From the NCBI GenBank assembly GCA_949752795.1, contig OX457065.1:2604001-2668000 (forward strand): a stretch of DNA of 64,000 nucleotides, in the 5' to 3' direction. Below are positions 13,205-24,739 of this stretch, in pieces; the first letter of the stretch is position 1; each line of letters opens with the position of its first letter. The translations under genes were made by a program, and so were the position numbers. This DNA is from Hyperoodon ampullatus. Taxonomy: Eukaryota > Chordata > Mammalia > Artiodactyla > Ziphiidae. Under the pieces are notes generated by a model that was not told the DNA's origin, did not search any database, and saw only the letters and a list, made by a program, of their open reading frames with translations.

Positions 13205-13580
13205 TTTACCGAGTACCTAAGTGAGTCAGGCAGGGCCTCACTGCCTCTTCACAGCCTCCCTGGCAGGCAGGGGCCCCAAGCTCTGTTCCATCCAAGAGGA
13301 AACAGGGACTCCGAGGGGGACCGTGACTTGCCCAAGGTCACACATCTGTCAGAGGCCCTGCCAGGATTTGAACCTTGGTCCCGTGCCCAGCTTCCTACCC
13401 TGATGGAGCTAGCACAAGGGATCACTGCGCCTCTGTTTCCTCACCTGGAGAATGGGGACATAACGGTACCTACCTCACAGGTCCGGTGGCTGTGAGGACT
13501 CAGTGAGGTTAAGTGCTTAGCTCACAGCCTGGCACACCTTAGGTGCTCGGTAAGTGTTAGCTGTTATCATCGTTGTTACT
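13205..13580 (+). repeat. Two adjacent MIR fragments
   Basis: 13,205-13,400 includes CTTGCCCAAGGTCACACATC and a GATTTGAACC end. 13,425-13,580 includes CTCTGTTTCCTCACCTGGAG and TGCTCGGTAAGTGTTAGCTG. They lie directly left of EFCC1 exon 2. Confidence 0.75.
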
Positions 13581-13790
13581 GCACTGATCAAAGAACAAAT
13601 AACAAATATATCCTATTGCCCCCAGCGAATAGGCAAATGGAGGGGCTTTATGGGTGAACAGGCCCACGGATGGATGGGTGGGTGGATACCTGAAGACGTG
13701 AACAACACGGGGACGAGTTGAGGGGAGGAAAACACACCTGAGGTTCAGGACAACAGGAGCTGATCTGGGGCACCCGGGCCGCCGGCTCAC

Positions 13791-14077
13791 CTGTAGCGCC
13801 GCAGCTCGCCCTCCAGCCGCCGCACCCAGCGTTGCAGGCCGGGCACCTGCCGCGCCAGCGCCTCGAGCTCGCGCACGCGCGCCAGGCTGCGCAGCACTGC
13901 CTGCCGGGCCTCCTCCGCGCGCCGCCGCACCTCGGCCTGGCCCCGGCGCAGGCGCCCCGCGCGGGCCTCGGCTGCCGCCAGCGCGCCCCGCGCCTGCCGC
14001 AGCTCCCGCGCCGCCGCCATCTCGGGCCCGCCGTGCGCCGCCTCCTGGGCGCCCGCCTGGCTCTTCCAGAGGCCGAC
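13791..14077 (-). CDS. EFCC1: EFCC1 coding exon 2 (residues 233-328, coiled coil)
   Basis: The acceptor is TTTCTGCAG|GTC, entered in phase 0 as VGLWKSQAG. The exon is 287 nt and ends in phase 2 at CTACAG|GTGAGC. The product is one long, Ala/Arg/Leu-rich helix with heptad spacing (for example [20 protein letters not shown], then [15 protein letters not shown]), the first main block of the coiled coil that gives the gene its name. It is extremely GC- and CpG-rich, unlike the flanking intron. There is no frameshift or stop within the exon. Confidence 0.9.
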
Positions 14078-16179
14078 CTGCAGAAACAGGGCAGGAGGGT
14101 AGGCGGTGAGCGCCTCGCGCCAGACCCCACCCGGCCCAGGGCGCGTGAGCAAAGCAACCCGGCACGTTTCTCGCGCTCGTGCTCGCAGCCCTGGGCCCAT
14201 CTGAACTCGTTTAACCTTCGCCCTAACTCTACCGAGGCGGGAGCTCATGTCGCTCCGTTTTAATGGATGCGGGCCACTGAGGCACAAAGCCCATTCTGTT
14301 GTTTGCACAGTTCCAGTGAGTCCCAAACGCCTGCACTCTTCTCTGCCCACCTCCTGCCCTCGGGGCACCCCGCTCCCCCGTGCTCCTCCGCCCCCGAGAC
14401 TGGGGAGCCCTCTATGGGCGTTCCCGCCCCTCCCCACTGTCTGCTGCTAGGCAGCCGCCTCCTTGAGGGTGCGGTTTTTTTCTGTCGTGTTCACTGCTGG
14501 GCGTCCGGCGCCTAAAACAGGCCTGGCACACAGTAGGTGCTCAGCAAATACTTGGAGAACTAATGATCCTGGACGATCTTATTCCACATAATGGCAGTAC
14601 TTTCCCGCCCCGGCCTTGGCTTCTCTGATGCCCGCTGGCCGTGGCCCCTGAAATCCGCGCCTTGCACTCCTGCGCACTCCCTGGCCTGTCTCTACCCCTC
14701 AGGGCTGTGACCCCGGGCTGTGCGGGGAGCGGGCAGGGCTACTAGAACGTCAGCTCCCTCCTGGCCTGTGGTCCCTTGGGTCAGGGGCCGTCTGGTCCTT
14801 CTCTGACCCCCACCCCCACATGGCCTTTGACACACGGCTGGGCACAGCGCTCAAGTGCTTGTTGACTGAATTGCAGATGCCTGGGCTGGGTCCATGCCTC
14901 TCTCAGTGCCTGGCCCCCGCAGCGCTGAGTGGCCAGACCTGCCTGGTCGACAGTGACACTATCTAGCATCGGGACACCAGGCCTGGCCCTGAGGGAGGCC
15001 CTCCAATGTTTGTTGAGTGACTGCGCCGAGCTGCCTGTGTACCTCATTAGCTCCTTAAGGGTGGGGACAGGCCTTTCTCACACCTTATCTCCTAGGCCTC
15101 CTGGAATCCTGGCACCGTGGAGAGCTCCGGAGGCGTATGTGTGTGAGACTGCCCAGGTTTCCTGCGAGGGTCCACGGCTGGGTCAGAGAGGCAGGATGGG
15201 CTGGGCTGTGTGTGTCTGGTGGCGGAATGGTTTTCTCGGAGGGACTGGAGTTTTGGGGGGCTGGAATGTGTGATGTGAGTAGGGGAGGGGACTAGAGTGT
15301 GTTGGAGTGGAATGGGGTGGCTAGGGACAGGATGCAAGTAGGCTGAAGTGGGGAGGGCTGCCCTTTCTCCCCATCCTCTTCCTCTGCCCAGCAGGGGCTC
15401 TGCAGCCAGCCCGCTGTCAAATGCCCCCCACCCCGCCTCCCGCCGCATTCCGTCATCACCCTCCGCCCCAGGGCCAGGTGCACCTGCAGTGCTAGGCAGC
15501 GCGCGTCACTGCTCTGCAGCGCGGCCCGCAGGTCCTCCACCAGCTCGCGCAGGCTGCTGTTTTCTTCCTCCAAGCGCGCCAGGCGTTCGCTGTCCGGGCC
15601 GCCGTCGGGGCCGGGCGTACGGTGCTCTCGGCGGCGGCGGCGCGGACGGCGCAGGCGGATCTGCGTCTCGATGTGCTCGCTGAGAGCGCCGCGGGGCAGA
15701 CGGGGCCCGGCGCGGGTGCCGAAGTAGCCGCAGAGGCGCGCGTGGAACTGGCGGAAGGTGAGCTCAGGCGGCTCGGCGCGCAGTGCCAGGCGCGCTTCCT
15801 CCTCCGCATCCGCCTCCCCATCGGTGGCCAACCCAGTGATCACATCCCCGGAGTTCGTGTCTCCCGCGGCTGTATCCCCGGCGGCCTCCCAGGTGGCAGC
15901 AGCCTCCTCGGCGCGCAGCCCCAGCACCGCGCAGAGCGCGCGGAAGTCGGCGCGGGGCAGGCGGCCGGCGCCTCGGCAGTCCAGGTGGTGGAAGACCTCC
16001 TGCAGATACTGGTCCAGGCCCGTGGCCAGCACCACGATCTCGTTCTCCACGCCTCGGTCCAGCCCGTAGTGGTGCGCCAGGGCGCTCAGCAGCCACTGCG
16101 TGCGCCGCGCTGGTCGCTGGTACGGGTCGCCCGCCGCGCCTTCCACGCCGGTCCCCGTGCCCGGGCCGCTGGGCTCCAT
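13791..16179 (-). CDS. EFCC1: EFCC1, first two coding exons (gene continues past left edge)
   Basis: EF-hand and coiled-coil domain containing 1 (older name CCDC48), a poorly characterised vertebrate protein; no enzymatic role is known to me. Two coding exons are seen: 15,484-16,179 and 13,791-14,077, joined in phase 0 across a 1.4-kb GT-AG intron. They give about 327 residues: N-terminal helical region, one degenerate EF-hand, an acidic linker, an arginine-rich patch, then two coiled-coil stretches. The second exon ends in phase 2 at a good donor, so more exons must follow; I did not find them in 1-13,790 and infer they lie off the left side. It is divergent to CFAP92, about 10 kb away, matching the human neighbour pair as I recall it. 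Identification rests on recognising the sequence, not on a search. Confidence 0.88.
14078..15483 (-). other. EFCC1: EFCC1 intron 1
   Basis: A 1.4-kb GT-AG intron between the two visible EFCC1 exons. It holds degraded MIR/L2-like fragments, for example around 14,240-14,290 and the GGCACACAGTAGGTGCTCAG-type tail near 14,525. I see no further coding sequence. Confidence 0.75.
15484..16179 (-). CDS. EFCC1: EFCC1 coding exon 1 (residues 1-232)
   Basis: The start is the ATG read from 16,179; a TTG two codons upstream (plus one more in-frame extension) is not a plausible start. Residues 25-40 include [16 protein letters not shown]. An EF-hand-like helix-loop-helix lies at about 56-87 with loop [12 protein letters not shown] (67-78). 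It keeps Asp at loop position 1, Gly at 6 and a hydrophobic residue at 8, but lacks acidic residues at 3 and 5 and has Asp instead of Glu at 12, so calcium binding is doubtful. Residues 96-130 are acidic and Ala/Gly/Thr rich. Residues 175-187 are a run of arginines that could act as a nuclear signal or bind nucleic acid (inference). Residues 197-230 are heptad-like ([20 protein letters not shown]). The donor is CAG|GTGCAC, weaker than consensus. Very high GC, part of a CpG island. Confidence 0.9.
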
Positions 16180-16720
16180 CGCCGCCAAGCGCCGCTCCTC
16201 GGGTCCCTCCGCCCCGCCACTTCCAGGGGCGGCCCCAGAGTTTCTTGAAAGGAGGGGCTTAGCGGTGGCGGTCTGGTTGGAGCAGTGCCGAGGGCCGTGT
16301 CCAGCAGCTGCGCTGGCCTGGCAGGGCGTCTCTGTTTACCCGGGTTGGCTTGGAGGGGGCTTGGTTAGGGGACCCAGGAGCCCCGAGACCCCCGCGGGGC
16401 CACCCCTGCCTGGTCTCCCTCCTGATCTCTCTTTTCTCGGTGACCCCTGCACTCTTCTCCCCTTATCACTCCCGGGGCGTCTCTGGCATCCCCTCTTTTC
16501 CTCCCATTCCCGGGTCTCTCTGCTTTCAACTCCCCCACTCTCCACCCAGCTGCGTTGTGCAGAGAGTGTGCCCCGAGACGGGGACAAGGGGTGGGCTCGG
16601 GATAGGAAGCTGGGGAGGGGCTGGAGGGTGGCCCCCCGGTCTGGTCCGCGCCCACGCGTCACTCCACCCCTTCTCGCCAGAAAACCTTTCGAGGGTAGCG
16701 CCGCAAGCTAGCTGGGGCCG
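15490..16720. other. CpG island spanning EFCC1 exon 1 and promoter
   Basis: Dense CG dinucleotides run through exon 1 and upstream to about 16,330, then thin out into GC-rich, CT-rich sequence to about 16,720. A second CpG-dense patch covers exon 2 (13,791-14,080). Confidence 0.6.
16180..16330 (-). promoter_or_regulatory. EFCC1: EFCC1 5' flank: GC boxes and ETS-type core in a CpG island
   Basis: Immediately upstream of the EFCC1 ATG the sequence stays very CpG-rich. It shows a GC box at 16,209-16,218 (CCGCCCCGCC), another at 16,226-16,234 (GGGGCGGCC) and an ETS-type core between them (minus strand GGAAGTG, around 16,219-16,225). No TATA box is obvious. This is typical of a CpG-island promoter. 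The transcription start cannot be placed from sequence alone. Confidence 0.5.
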
Positions 16721-17560
16721 TACTCCCGTAAGTACGGAGAAGCCCCCCTCCCCTTAAATTCAGCGACTGGGTTCCTAAACCCGCTTCTTGCTCCACCAGG
16801 GCTGGTGCAAAGGGGCTCACGTGGTAACTAGAGCAGAGGAAAACCCAGCTCCGAGAAGTGAGGGGATGCGTTAGGGCCATCCCGCTGGATAGAAACTGAT
16901 CTGAGCCGGACCCTTGCTCTGTAAGCTCTGTGTGTGTTGAAGCGGGAGGGGGGGTGGTGTAGGAAAGCCGTGGCCTTCCGTCTTCTCACCCGTTTGTGCC
17001 TGGGGAGTGGATTGGCCCTGTGACCGGAATTCCATCTCTGAGCTGGGGTTAGGCTACCAGTTAGCTGTTTGGCCAACATTTCCTCTGGTACCTTAGAACA
17101 CCATTCTGGAAGATGAAAGAAAAATCAGCCTCTCAGGTGAATGTAAGGCTGATTTTCCTTTTTTTTTTTTTTTTTTTTTTTTTGACAAGAGAGGTGTAGA
17201 GATGTCCTAACCTGATACTTGCACTGGGAACCCTCATCCAGCCTCGCAGGAGCAAGAGGCAGATTTCTTCAACTGCCCTTGGCTATACGATGGGCAGAAT
17301 CTGGCCTGTGGACAGCTCTAGGAATTTAAATATTAAATCCTGGAATTTGAAAAAGCACTAAAATTCTATCTCCTCTGCTGCAGTACCCCAGAATAAGCAC
17401 TTTGTCCATTTGGCAAATTTCTACTCATTCTTGAAGACTTTGCCCACCACACACCTCTGCCAGGAAGGAGTTAGATGCTTCTCCCCAACCACTTTGGATG
17501 TGCATTTTAAAAAAATTATTAAAGTGGTAGCAATTTGACAAAAAGTTTTACATCAGCTCC
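16720..17560. other. Intergenic, no gene seen
   Basis: Non-coding sequence between the divergent genes. It includes a T-run of about 25 at 17,159-17,183. Confidence 0.5.
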
Positions 17561-18590
17561 AGTTCTTGGCTTCTGCCTTAGAAAAAACACATGTGTACAG
17601 GATGTTCATTGCATCATTGTTTATAATAGTGAGAAACTGGAGACAACATTTTGCCCATTGGTACAGCAGCTGGGATGAATCACCACAAAAGGATGAGTGA
17701 AAAAAGCGACAATAACAATAAACCCAATAAAATATTTTCTGTGAGGACATATGTATGTAAGCACATAGAAAAAGATGGAGCGATTCACAAACGGATTCAC
17801 TGGTTATTTCCAGGGGTCGGAGGAGTTTGGCTTTCAGTGTAACATCTCTCTTTTTGACAAAGGAGATGTTTTTGTTTGTTTCTTTTCTCTTTTTCTTTTC
17901 GGGGGCGGGGAAGACATACTTTATTTGCCATTTACAGACCTCAAAGTTCACCCATTTAAGGTATATTAATAAGTGGTTTCTGGTATATTTATAGAGCATA
18001 TAACCAGCATCACAATTTCATTTTTAGAACATTCTCATCACTCACGCCCCCCCCCAAAAAGCCCTTGTACTAGGTAGGCCCACTGCTCCAATTTCCTACC
18101 CTCCACTCCCAACTCCCAGCCCTAGGAAACCACTATTTTCTGTTTCTATGGACTTGACAATGTTTCTGGACATTGTGTATAAAACAGAATTCTACAATAT
18201 GTAACCTTTTGTGACTGGCTCCTTTTTGAGAACATTAACGATAATGTTTTCCAGCTTCATCCAGGTTGTAGCTGGCATGTGTTTCATTCCTTTTTATTGT
18301 TGAGTAATATTCCATTGTATGGTTGGACCACCTTTTGTTTATCCGTTCATCTGTCGATGGACGCTTGGATTGTTTCCGCTTTTTGCGTGTTATGAATAAT
18401 GCTGCTGTAAACATTCATGCAGAAGTTTTTGTGTGTTCATATATTTTCACTTTTCTTGGGTGTATACCTAGGGGTGAGATTGCTGGGTTGTGCGGTAGTT
18501 TTATGTTTAACTTTTGAGGGCCTGCCAGGCCATTTCCCAAAGTGCTTGCACCATTTTCATTCCTACCAGCAGTGTAATTCATGTGTTTCT
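17560..18590. mobile_element. Old L1 fragments (sense, then antisense)
   Basis: 17,580-17,830 resembles an L1 3' region in sense (CATTGTTTATAATAGTGAGAAACTGG). From about 17,920 to 18,590 the sequence is antisense L1 (TTGAGTAATATTCCATTGTATGG, TGGATTGTTTCCGC, TATACCTAGGGGTGAGATTGC). Diverged, without open frames. Confidence 0.75.
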
Positions 18591-18599
18591 CAATGGGTA

Positions 18600-19500
18600 A
18601 AGGAATACAGATGTTCTCAGTCCTGGACTCCTTCCCCTCATCCGCTCCACCACCTCCATCTCAGTTCGCGGGGCCTCCAGCCTCCCTCGGCAAATCCCTA
18701 CCGTCCTGGGTTCTTCTGTCACTTTCATGCCCACATCCGGTCTGTCAGGCCGTGCATCTTCAGAGCTCACCCCCAATCTGACCCCCTCTTCCTGCACCAC
18801 TGCTACCCTGGACCAAACCCCCAGCATCTCTCACCTGTATCATTGCAACAGCCTCCTCCCAAGAAGTGCCCTTGAATTCCTACGTCTGTCCTCCACAGCC
18901 AGAGGACGCCCTCCTTTGCTCAGCACCCACTGTTATCTCCCTCTCTCAGGGACTAAAGGCCCAGTGCAGTGGGCGCCCATGTCCCCCGTAGCCTCCCTCA
19001 ATGCCTCCCTCACTGACCTCCTTGCCGTTCCTCTAACTCACCTCAGGGCCTTTGCATCTGCTTCCCCAGATGTTTACAGCCCGCCCCCTCACCTCCAAGT
19101 CCCTTGCTCCAGCGTCAGCCCCTCAGTGAGGCCTTCGGTGACATTGCAAGCCCTTTGCGGCCCTAACAGACTCTCTTGCCTGGTGCGTCTGTCTGTCTCC
19201 CTGTAACGCATTATCAGCCGTGAGGGGAGGGACGCTTGCCTGTCTGTCTGCTGGGCTTGGTGTCGGGCACACTGAGAGAAGAGCTCCAGCCCCCTTCTGA
19301 GCTGCCGGGCACAGTGTGGCATGAGGCTCTCCATGCGCTTTCATTGCCTACAGGTGAGACGTACTTTTTAACTTGTATTTTAAGAAACAGCATTGTACCA
19401 CATTGCCACTTATTTGCAGGCCTGCCATGAGGGCTGAGCTTCACAAGGCCAGAGACCTGGTACCCCCATGCCCAGCACAGGGCCTGGCATTAAGTAGGCA
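18600..19500 (+). repeat. L2 LINE fragment(s)
   Basis: CATTGCAACAGCCTCCTCCC, TTCCTACGTCTGTCCTCCAC, CAGGGCCTTTGCATCTGC and GGCCTGGCATTAAGTAGGCA follow L2 order. Boundaries approximate. Confidence 0.6.
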
Positions 19501-19720
19501 CTAATTATGTCATTTTGTAGATGTGGACACACTGCATCAGAAGGAAAACTACATGTAGCTGGCATCCCTGGGATTCAAGCATCCTTGGGCCCAGAGATGC
19601 TGGAGTCAGCGAGACTCCAGATGTTAGGTTGATTGGACTCCCAGCTGGACCGTAGAAACGTCTAGGCCGGGAGTCCCACCACCAGGGGCGTTGCTGTCTG
19701 CACTTAGAACAGGACTCTGG

Positions 19721-19917
19721 GGACTTCCCTGGTGGTCCAGTGGCTAAGACTCTGCACTCCCAGTGCAGGGGTACCAGGTCCAATTCCTGGTCGGGGAACT
19801 AGAGCCTGCATGCCGCAACTAAAGATCCCACATGCTGTAACTGAAGATCTCACATGCACCAATGAAGATCCCGCGTGCCGCAACTAAGACCCAGTGCAGC
19901 CAAATTAAAAAAAAAAA
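19721..19917 (+). mobile_element. CHR-type SINE
   Basis: GGACTTCCCTGGTGGTCCAG head, AATTCCTGGTCGGGGAACTAG body and an A tail. The duplications GAACAGGACTCTGG (19,707-19,720) and GAACGGGACGCTGG (19,918-19,931) match at 12 of 14 positions. Confidence 0.92.
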
Positions 19918-19949
19918 GAACGGGACGCTGGAACTTGACTCTGGACTTT

Positions 19950-20065
19950 TTTTCCCCCTACATCTTTATGGGAGTGTAAATGCTTTACAATGTTGTGTTA
20001 GTTTCTGCTGTACAGCAAAGTGAAGCAGTGTGTATATACGTATATCCCCATATCCCCTCCTCTTG
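19950..20065 (-). mobile_element. L1 3' end fragment
   Basis: GCTTTACAATGTTGTGTTAG and CTGCTGTACAGCAAAGTGAA are the antisense of the artiodactyl/cetacean L1 3' end. Severely 5' truncated, about 115 bp. Confidence 0.75.
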
Positions 20066-21280
20066 TGGCTCTCGACTTTTGAGTTGCGTCTCTGCAGATG
20101 AACCTGATTCAATTTCATGTTAATGCTGAGAGCTGGTGACCCAGGGGAGACTACCCCTGTTGCTGCAGCTGGCGACGGCTTTTGCGGAAGGAATCCTTTG
20201 AATCCCTTTCTGGGCCAGTCAGTATTGAAAAGAAAGACTTTAAATATCTTGCCGTGGAGCCATCGCCTGGCCTCTGCCCCCCGCAGCTCCTTGGGGGCAG
20301 GGGAGTCCGGGTTGATAATGGGGTGCTGTCAGGCCTGTCTGTCTGCGGGCAGTGTTACCAGGCGCCTCTGAAATCATCCCGGTTGGACCCACAAGGTTTT
20401 TGTTTAAGGCTCGAAGTGAGCAAACTCAGAGGTCTCCTGCGCTTTTGTGTGAGCTGGGGGATGGGTGTGTGTCTGCGTCGGGGAGAGCCGAGAGAAGTGA
20501 TTTTTCTGAAGTCAGCTCAGTATTGTTTGAGCCATTCCAAAAAGTATATTGTTCACAGCGTCTAGAAACAGCCCAGCGAGATGCTAAAAAGCAAAAAACC
20601 CATCCCCCCTTGTGCCAACAAGAGAAGAACACAGAGTTCTTTTGATGTGTTTGTTTTCAGATGTTTTCCATGCATTTAAGCGTGAAAGAACTTTTGGGGG
20701 TGGTGAAAACATTCTATATCTTCATTGGGGTGGTAGTTTCATGACTGTATACACCTGTCAAAGCACTTAAAAGGGTGACTTTTACAAGGTATCCGTTGTA
20801 CCTCCTTCAATGTGACATAAAGAAACGAGTTGAAATGCTGCTGTTGGGATCTTTCTTTGCACATCAACCATCCTCCTAAATGGCTCCACCATCGTTACCA
20901 TTCCCGGGTAACGTTGTTCTCAAAGGCTGGTCCACACTCCCTCTTAGGACTGACCCGGGAGGTGCTTTGTCATCCCAGTAGGTGCACATAGAGGTGGTTT
21001 GCAGTTTTTCTGCATTCAAACAACACTGTGAATGGTTGGCTCTATTTCCTGGGTGCTTTGCTGCAGGGCCAAGCAGTGCGGACATTTTATAAGCTGTTGA
21101 TGTTGTCAGACTGTTTTTCAGAAAGTCTGTGTCATTCTGTACCGTCCCCTGGAGTGTCTGGGATTCTCCGAGAGCCATGATTTTTAGTGTCAAAACTTTT
21201 ACATGTTTAGGAGTGTTGGTTAGTGGATTTGCTTAGTGTTCAGATGCCAAGTTTGACTTCTCTCTGTTAAAAATGGGCCT
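20066..21280. other. Intergenic, no gene seen
   Basis: Non-coding sequence with faint L1-like stretches (for example around 20,730-20,830). I see no exon. Confidence 0.4.
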
Positions 21281-21284
21281 GGGT

Positions 21285-22510
21285 TAGGCAAAGATTTCTT
21301 AGATACAACACCAAACACATGGTCCAAAAAAAGAAAAAAAATCAATATATTGGATCTCATGAAAATTCAGAACTTTTGCGCTTCAAAGCGCAGTGGTAAA
21401 GACGCCATTAAGAAATGACGGGACAAGCAGGCGACTGGGAGAAAACCTTGACAAAACACATGCCCAGTATGGGCCTTGTGTTCAGAATTGACAAAGAACT
21501 CCAACAGCTCAATAAGAAGAAGACAACCCAATCGAAAAATGGGTGAAAGACAGGGACAGACATTTCCCAAAAGAATATATATGGATGGCCAGTAAGCACG
21601 AGAAAAGATCCCAGTACTGTTAGGCGTTAGGGAAATACAAAGCAGAACCTCAATGAGAGACTATTTTGCCCTCACGAGAATGGCGATAAAAACTGACGGA
21701 CAATAAATGTTTTCGAGGATGTAGAGAAATAGGAACCCTCACACATTGCTGGTGGGAATGTGAAATGGTGCAGCCACATTGGAGAACAGTTTGGCATTAA
21801 AGATAAGCATAGGGCTTCCCTGGTGGCGCAGTGGTTAAGAGTCCGCCTGCCGATGCAGGGGACACGGGTTCGTGCCCCGGTCTGGGAAGATCCCACATGC
21901 CGCGGAGCGGCTGGGCCCGTGAGCCATGGCTGCTGAGCCTGCGCGTCCGGAGCCTGTGCTCCGCAATGGGAGAGGCCACAACAGTGAGAGGCCCATGTAC
22001 CGCAAAAAAAAAAAAAAAAAAAAAAAAAAAGATAAGCATAAAGCCTGATCCGTATGTGTAGCATACTACGTGACCCAGCTCTCCCACCGCTAGATGCCTC
22101 TACTCAAGAGAAACGAAAGCATCTGTCCGCACAGAGACCCTCATGTGAATGTTCTCAGCAGCATTCTTCATAAATGTCTAAATGTCCAACCTTAATGTCC
22201 ATGAACTGATGGCTGGATAGACAGAATGGATTTATGGCTCCATTTATAGGAAATGTTCAGAAAACACGTTTTTAGAGACAGAAAGTAGATTAATGGTTGT
22301 CTAGAGCTTGGGGTGGGAACAGAGATTAATTTTAATTAATTATAGTACTTTTGGGTGAAACTTGTGCACGAAGGATCTTATTAGGGAGGTGAAAATGTTC
22401 TAAAACTTATTTATGGTGATGATTTCACCACTTGGTGAAGTTACTAAAAATCATTGAATTATACACTTGAAATGGGTGCACCATATGATATAAAATACAC
22501 CTCAGTAAAG
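21285..22510 (+). mobile_element. Old L1 ORF2/3' fragment, interrupted by a SINE
   Basis: In sense, the sequence follows the end of L1 ORF2 (GACTGGGAGAAAACC, AACCCTCACACATTGCTGGTGG, GGAGAACAGTTTGGC). It continues after the SINE at 21,812-22,030 into 3' sequence ending near TATAAAATACACCTCAGTAA. Many stops; inactive. Confidence 0.8.
21812..22030 (+). mobile_element. CHR-type SINE, young copy
   Basis: A complete short-form CHR with long A tail, bracketed by a perfect 13-bp duplication AAAGATAAGCATA (21,799-21,811 and 22,028-22,040). Inserted into an L1. Confidence 0.95.
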
Positions 22511-22679
22511 TTGTTATGAGGTGGGGGGGTGCTTCGCTTCGGAGAGGGATGGCAAGAAGAAGATGGATGTATGCTTCCAGCTGCCAGAGTCTTGTGATAA
22601 CTTCAGAAAGCTCTCTGGGTGCCGTGGGAGCTTTGGCTCCACTGCCCTGGAGGAAGAAGGAAGCAGGGACAGATCGCCC

Positions 22680-23180
22680 TCAGATTGCTGCACTCCACGG
22701 GGTGCCCCTTTGCAATGTGACTTTGCCCTTCCTCCTGTCCTATTCCTCACCCCCTGGAGTCTGGGCTGGCCCCTGTGACTTGCTCTGGTCAATGGACTAT
22801 GGCGGAAGTGACGCCATGCTAGTTCTAAGCTTAGGTCTCAAGAGGCCTTGCAGCTTCTACCTTGGCCCTCTTGGAACCCTGCCCTGAGAATCCCATCTGA
22901 GGAAGCCACTGCTGCCTGGTGGAGGATGAGCGGCCATGTGGAGAGGAAGTCAGGTGCCCTAGACAATGGCACCAACCTCCAGACATGTGGGCCAGGCCAG
23001 CTTGGACCTTCCGGCCCTGTCGACCCTCCACATGAGTATAACCCAGTGAGTGAGCCCGGGGGCCACCGGTGAAGAACCGCCCAGCTGACCCATAGAACTG
23101 TGAGAAATAGCTAGTGACTGTTGTCTTATCCACTAAGTTTTTGGGGTGGTTTGTTATGCAGCAATAGAAAATTGAAACAA
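22680..23180 (+). mobile_element. Old LTR-like repeat
   Basis: Ends with AGAACTGTGAGAAATAGCTA, CACTAAGTTTTTGGGGTGG and TATGCAGCAATAGAAAATTG, which resembles the tails of MaLR/ERVL-type LTRs. Family not assigned. Confidence 0.4.
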
Positions 23181-23414
23181 ATAACCCCTTTCCTTTCCTT
23201 TGACTTTGCCAGCCCTGAAGCTGTCTTTGCTGAGGGGAGGTTGTAGACCCACCCCTCATGCCTGAGTCTCAGGTGGCACACCTTTGCCCTCATTCCATCC
23301 CATGATTCCCTGGCTCTTGACCTGGACACTACCTCCCTCAGGGAAGTGGTTCCAGATCTTGGCTGTGCAATGGGATCTTGGTGGAGGTGACTTTAATAAA
23401 CAAGCATTCTGTTC

Positions 23415-23965
23415 CAGTTACTTATTATTGCACAACAAATAATCCCCAAATTTAGTGGGTTAGGACAACAGTAACTTACTTTGCTGATAAATCTGCAATT
23501 TGCAGAGGGCTTGATGGGGACAGCTGGTTTCTGCTACACATGGTGTCAGCCAGGTGACTCAAAGGCTGGGGGCTGGAATCACCTGAGGTCTGGCTCTCAC
23601 ATTTTGGGCAGTGAGGCTGGTAGTTGGCTGGGAACCCTGACGGCTGCTGGCCAGAGCATCTACACGTGGCCTTTCCATGAGGCTGCTTGGGTCTCCTCAC
23701 AACATGGTGCTGGGTTCCTAGAGTGAGCGCCCCAAAGAACAAGGCAGAAGCACATGGAATTTGTATGACCTGGCTTCAGATGTCACCTAGTGTCACTTCC
23801 ACCCTACTCTGTTGGCTGAGGTGGTCCAAAAGTTCTGTGTGGATTCAAGGGGGAGGGGACTAGACCCACCACAGGATGTGCAGAGTGTTGACATCACACA
23901 GTAAGAAGAGAGGGTGGGAGGGAATCTATTGAGGTGTTTGGAAAATACAACCTGTCACTGGTCCC
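23415..23965 (+). repeat. Interspersed repeat, family not assigned
   Basis: TTATTATTGCACAACAAATAA, TTTAGTGGGTTAGGACAACAG and TTCCATGAGGCTGCTTGGGT recall a common mammalian LTR/DNA repeat. A related fragment lies at 27,440-27,760. Confidence 0.45.
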
Positions 23966-24739
23966 TAAGCCCCACCTCTGTAGAATCAATTCCACAGGTC
24001 TGGAGTGAAGCCTCAGGATTGAAGATTTGACATGATCCTGGGTGATTCTCATGCACATCCAGGACCAAGGCTCTTTGGTCTAGGACCTCTCAAGGCTGAG
24101 TTCAGGGCCGCCCCACAGGAGATGCTGGGGAGATTGGCTGCTGCCCTTGGTAACAAGGTGATCGAGGACCCTTTGGAGCAAAACCAGCCTTAGGCAGCAG
24201 GTGGCACCTCACGGGCAGGAGGCCTGCTGTCTTGTCCCAGGGAGGGTGGTGTCACTGACCAGCTCTTGTTAATGGGGTCTTTTGGGAGCTGGTGTATCCT
24301 AGTAACCTTTTCCCCTTGCAACCCTGGGTGTGTCTTTTTAGTACTTCCTTGCTTATGGACGGTAGTCTGCAGGCTGCTGGACAGGGTGTCATGGCACTCA
24401 GTGGTGAAACTTGAGTCCTTCTCCCCAGGGGACCTCACTGCCATTTGGAGACTTCCCCTCACAGCTGTTCTTAAGGTTCAGTTTTTTAGACTGATCGAAC
24501 CTGAGGAATGTCCGAGGGCCCCCGTCAGTGGGCAGTATTCTGGAATACTGGACTACTGTCCCCAGCCCCTGGGGACGGCCTAGGGAGGTGGGCACTGGGA
24601 GGCAGGGGGCTTGCGTCCACAGTTTTGCTCTTTGGCCATGGGTAGGTTGTGTCTCAGGTCAGAGCCTCAGTTTCTGCAACAGCGAAGTGTGTGTGGAGAT
24701 TCCACACCCATTCGCTTGAACAAACTACTGCCCAGGGGC
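23966..24739. other. Intergenic, no gene seen
   Basis: Non-coding, mostly unique sequence. Confidence 0.4.

Noticed and set aside
13832..16248. Long plus-strand frames opposite EFCC1 exons (143, 208 and 203 codons)
   Set aside because: Shadows of the very GC-rich EFCC1 exons and promoter. The minus-strand frame gives the recognisable protein with proper splice sites.
21812..22030. tRNA-like gene (A and B boxes)
   Set aside because: The B-box-bearing sequence is the head of a CHR SINE. It lacks a tRNA cloverleaf and has an A tail and target duplications.
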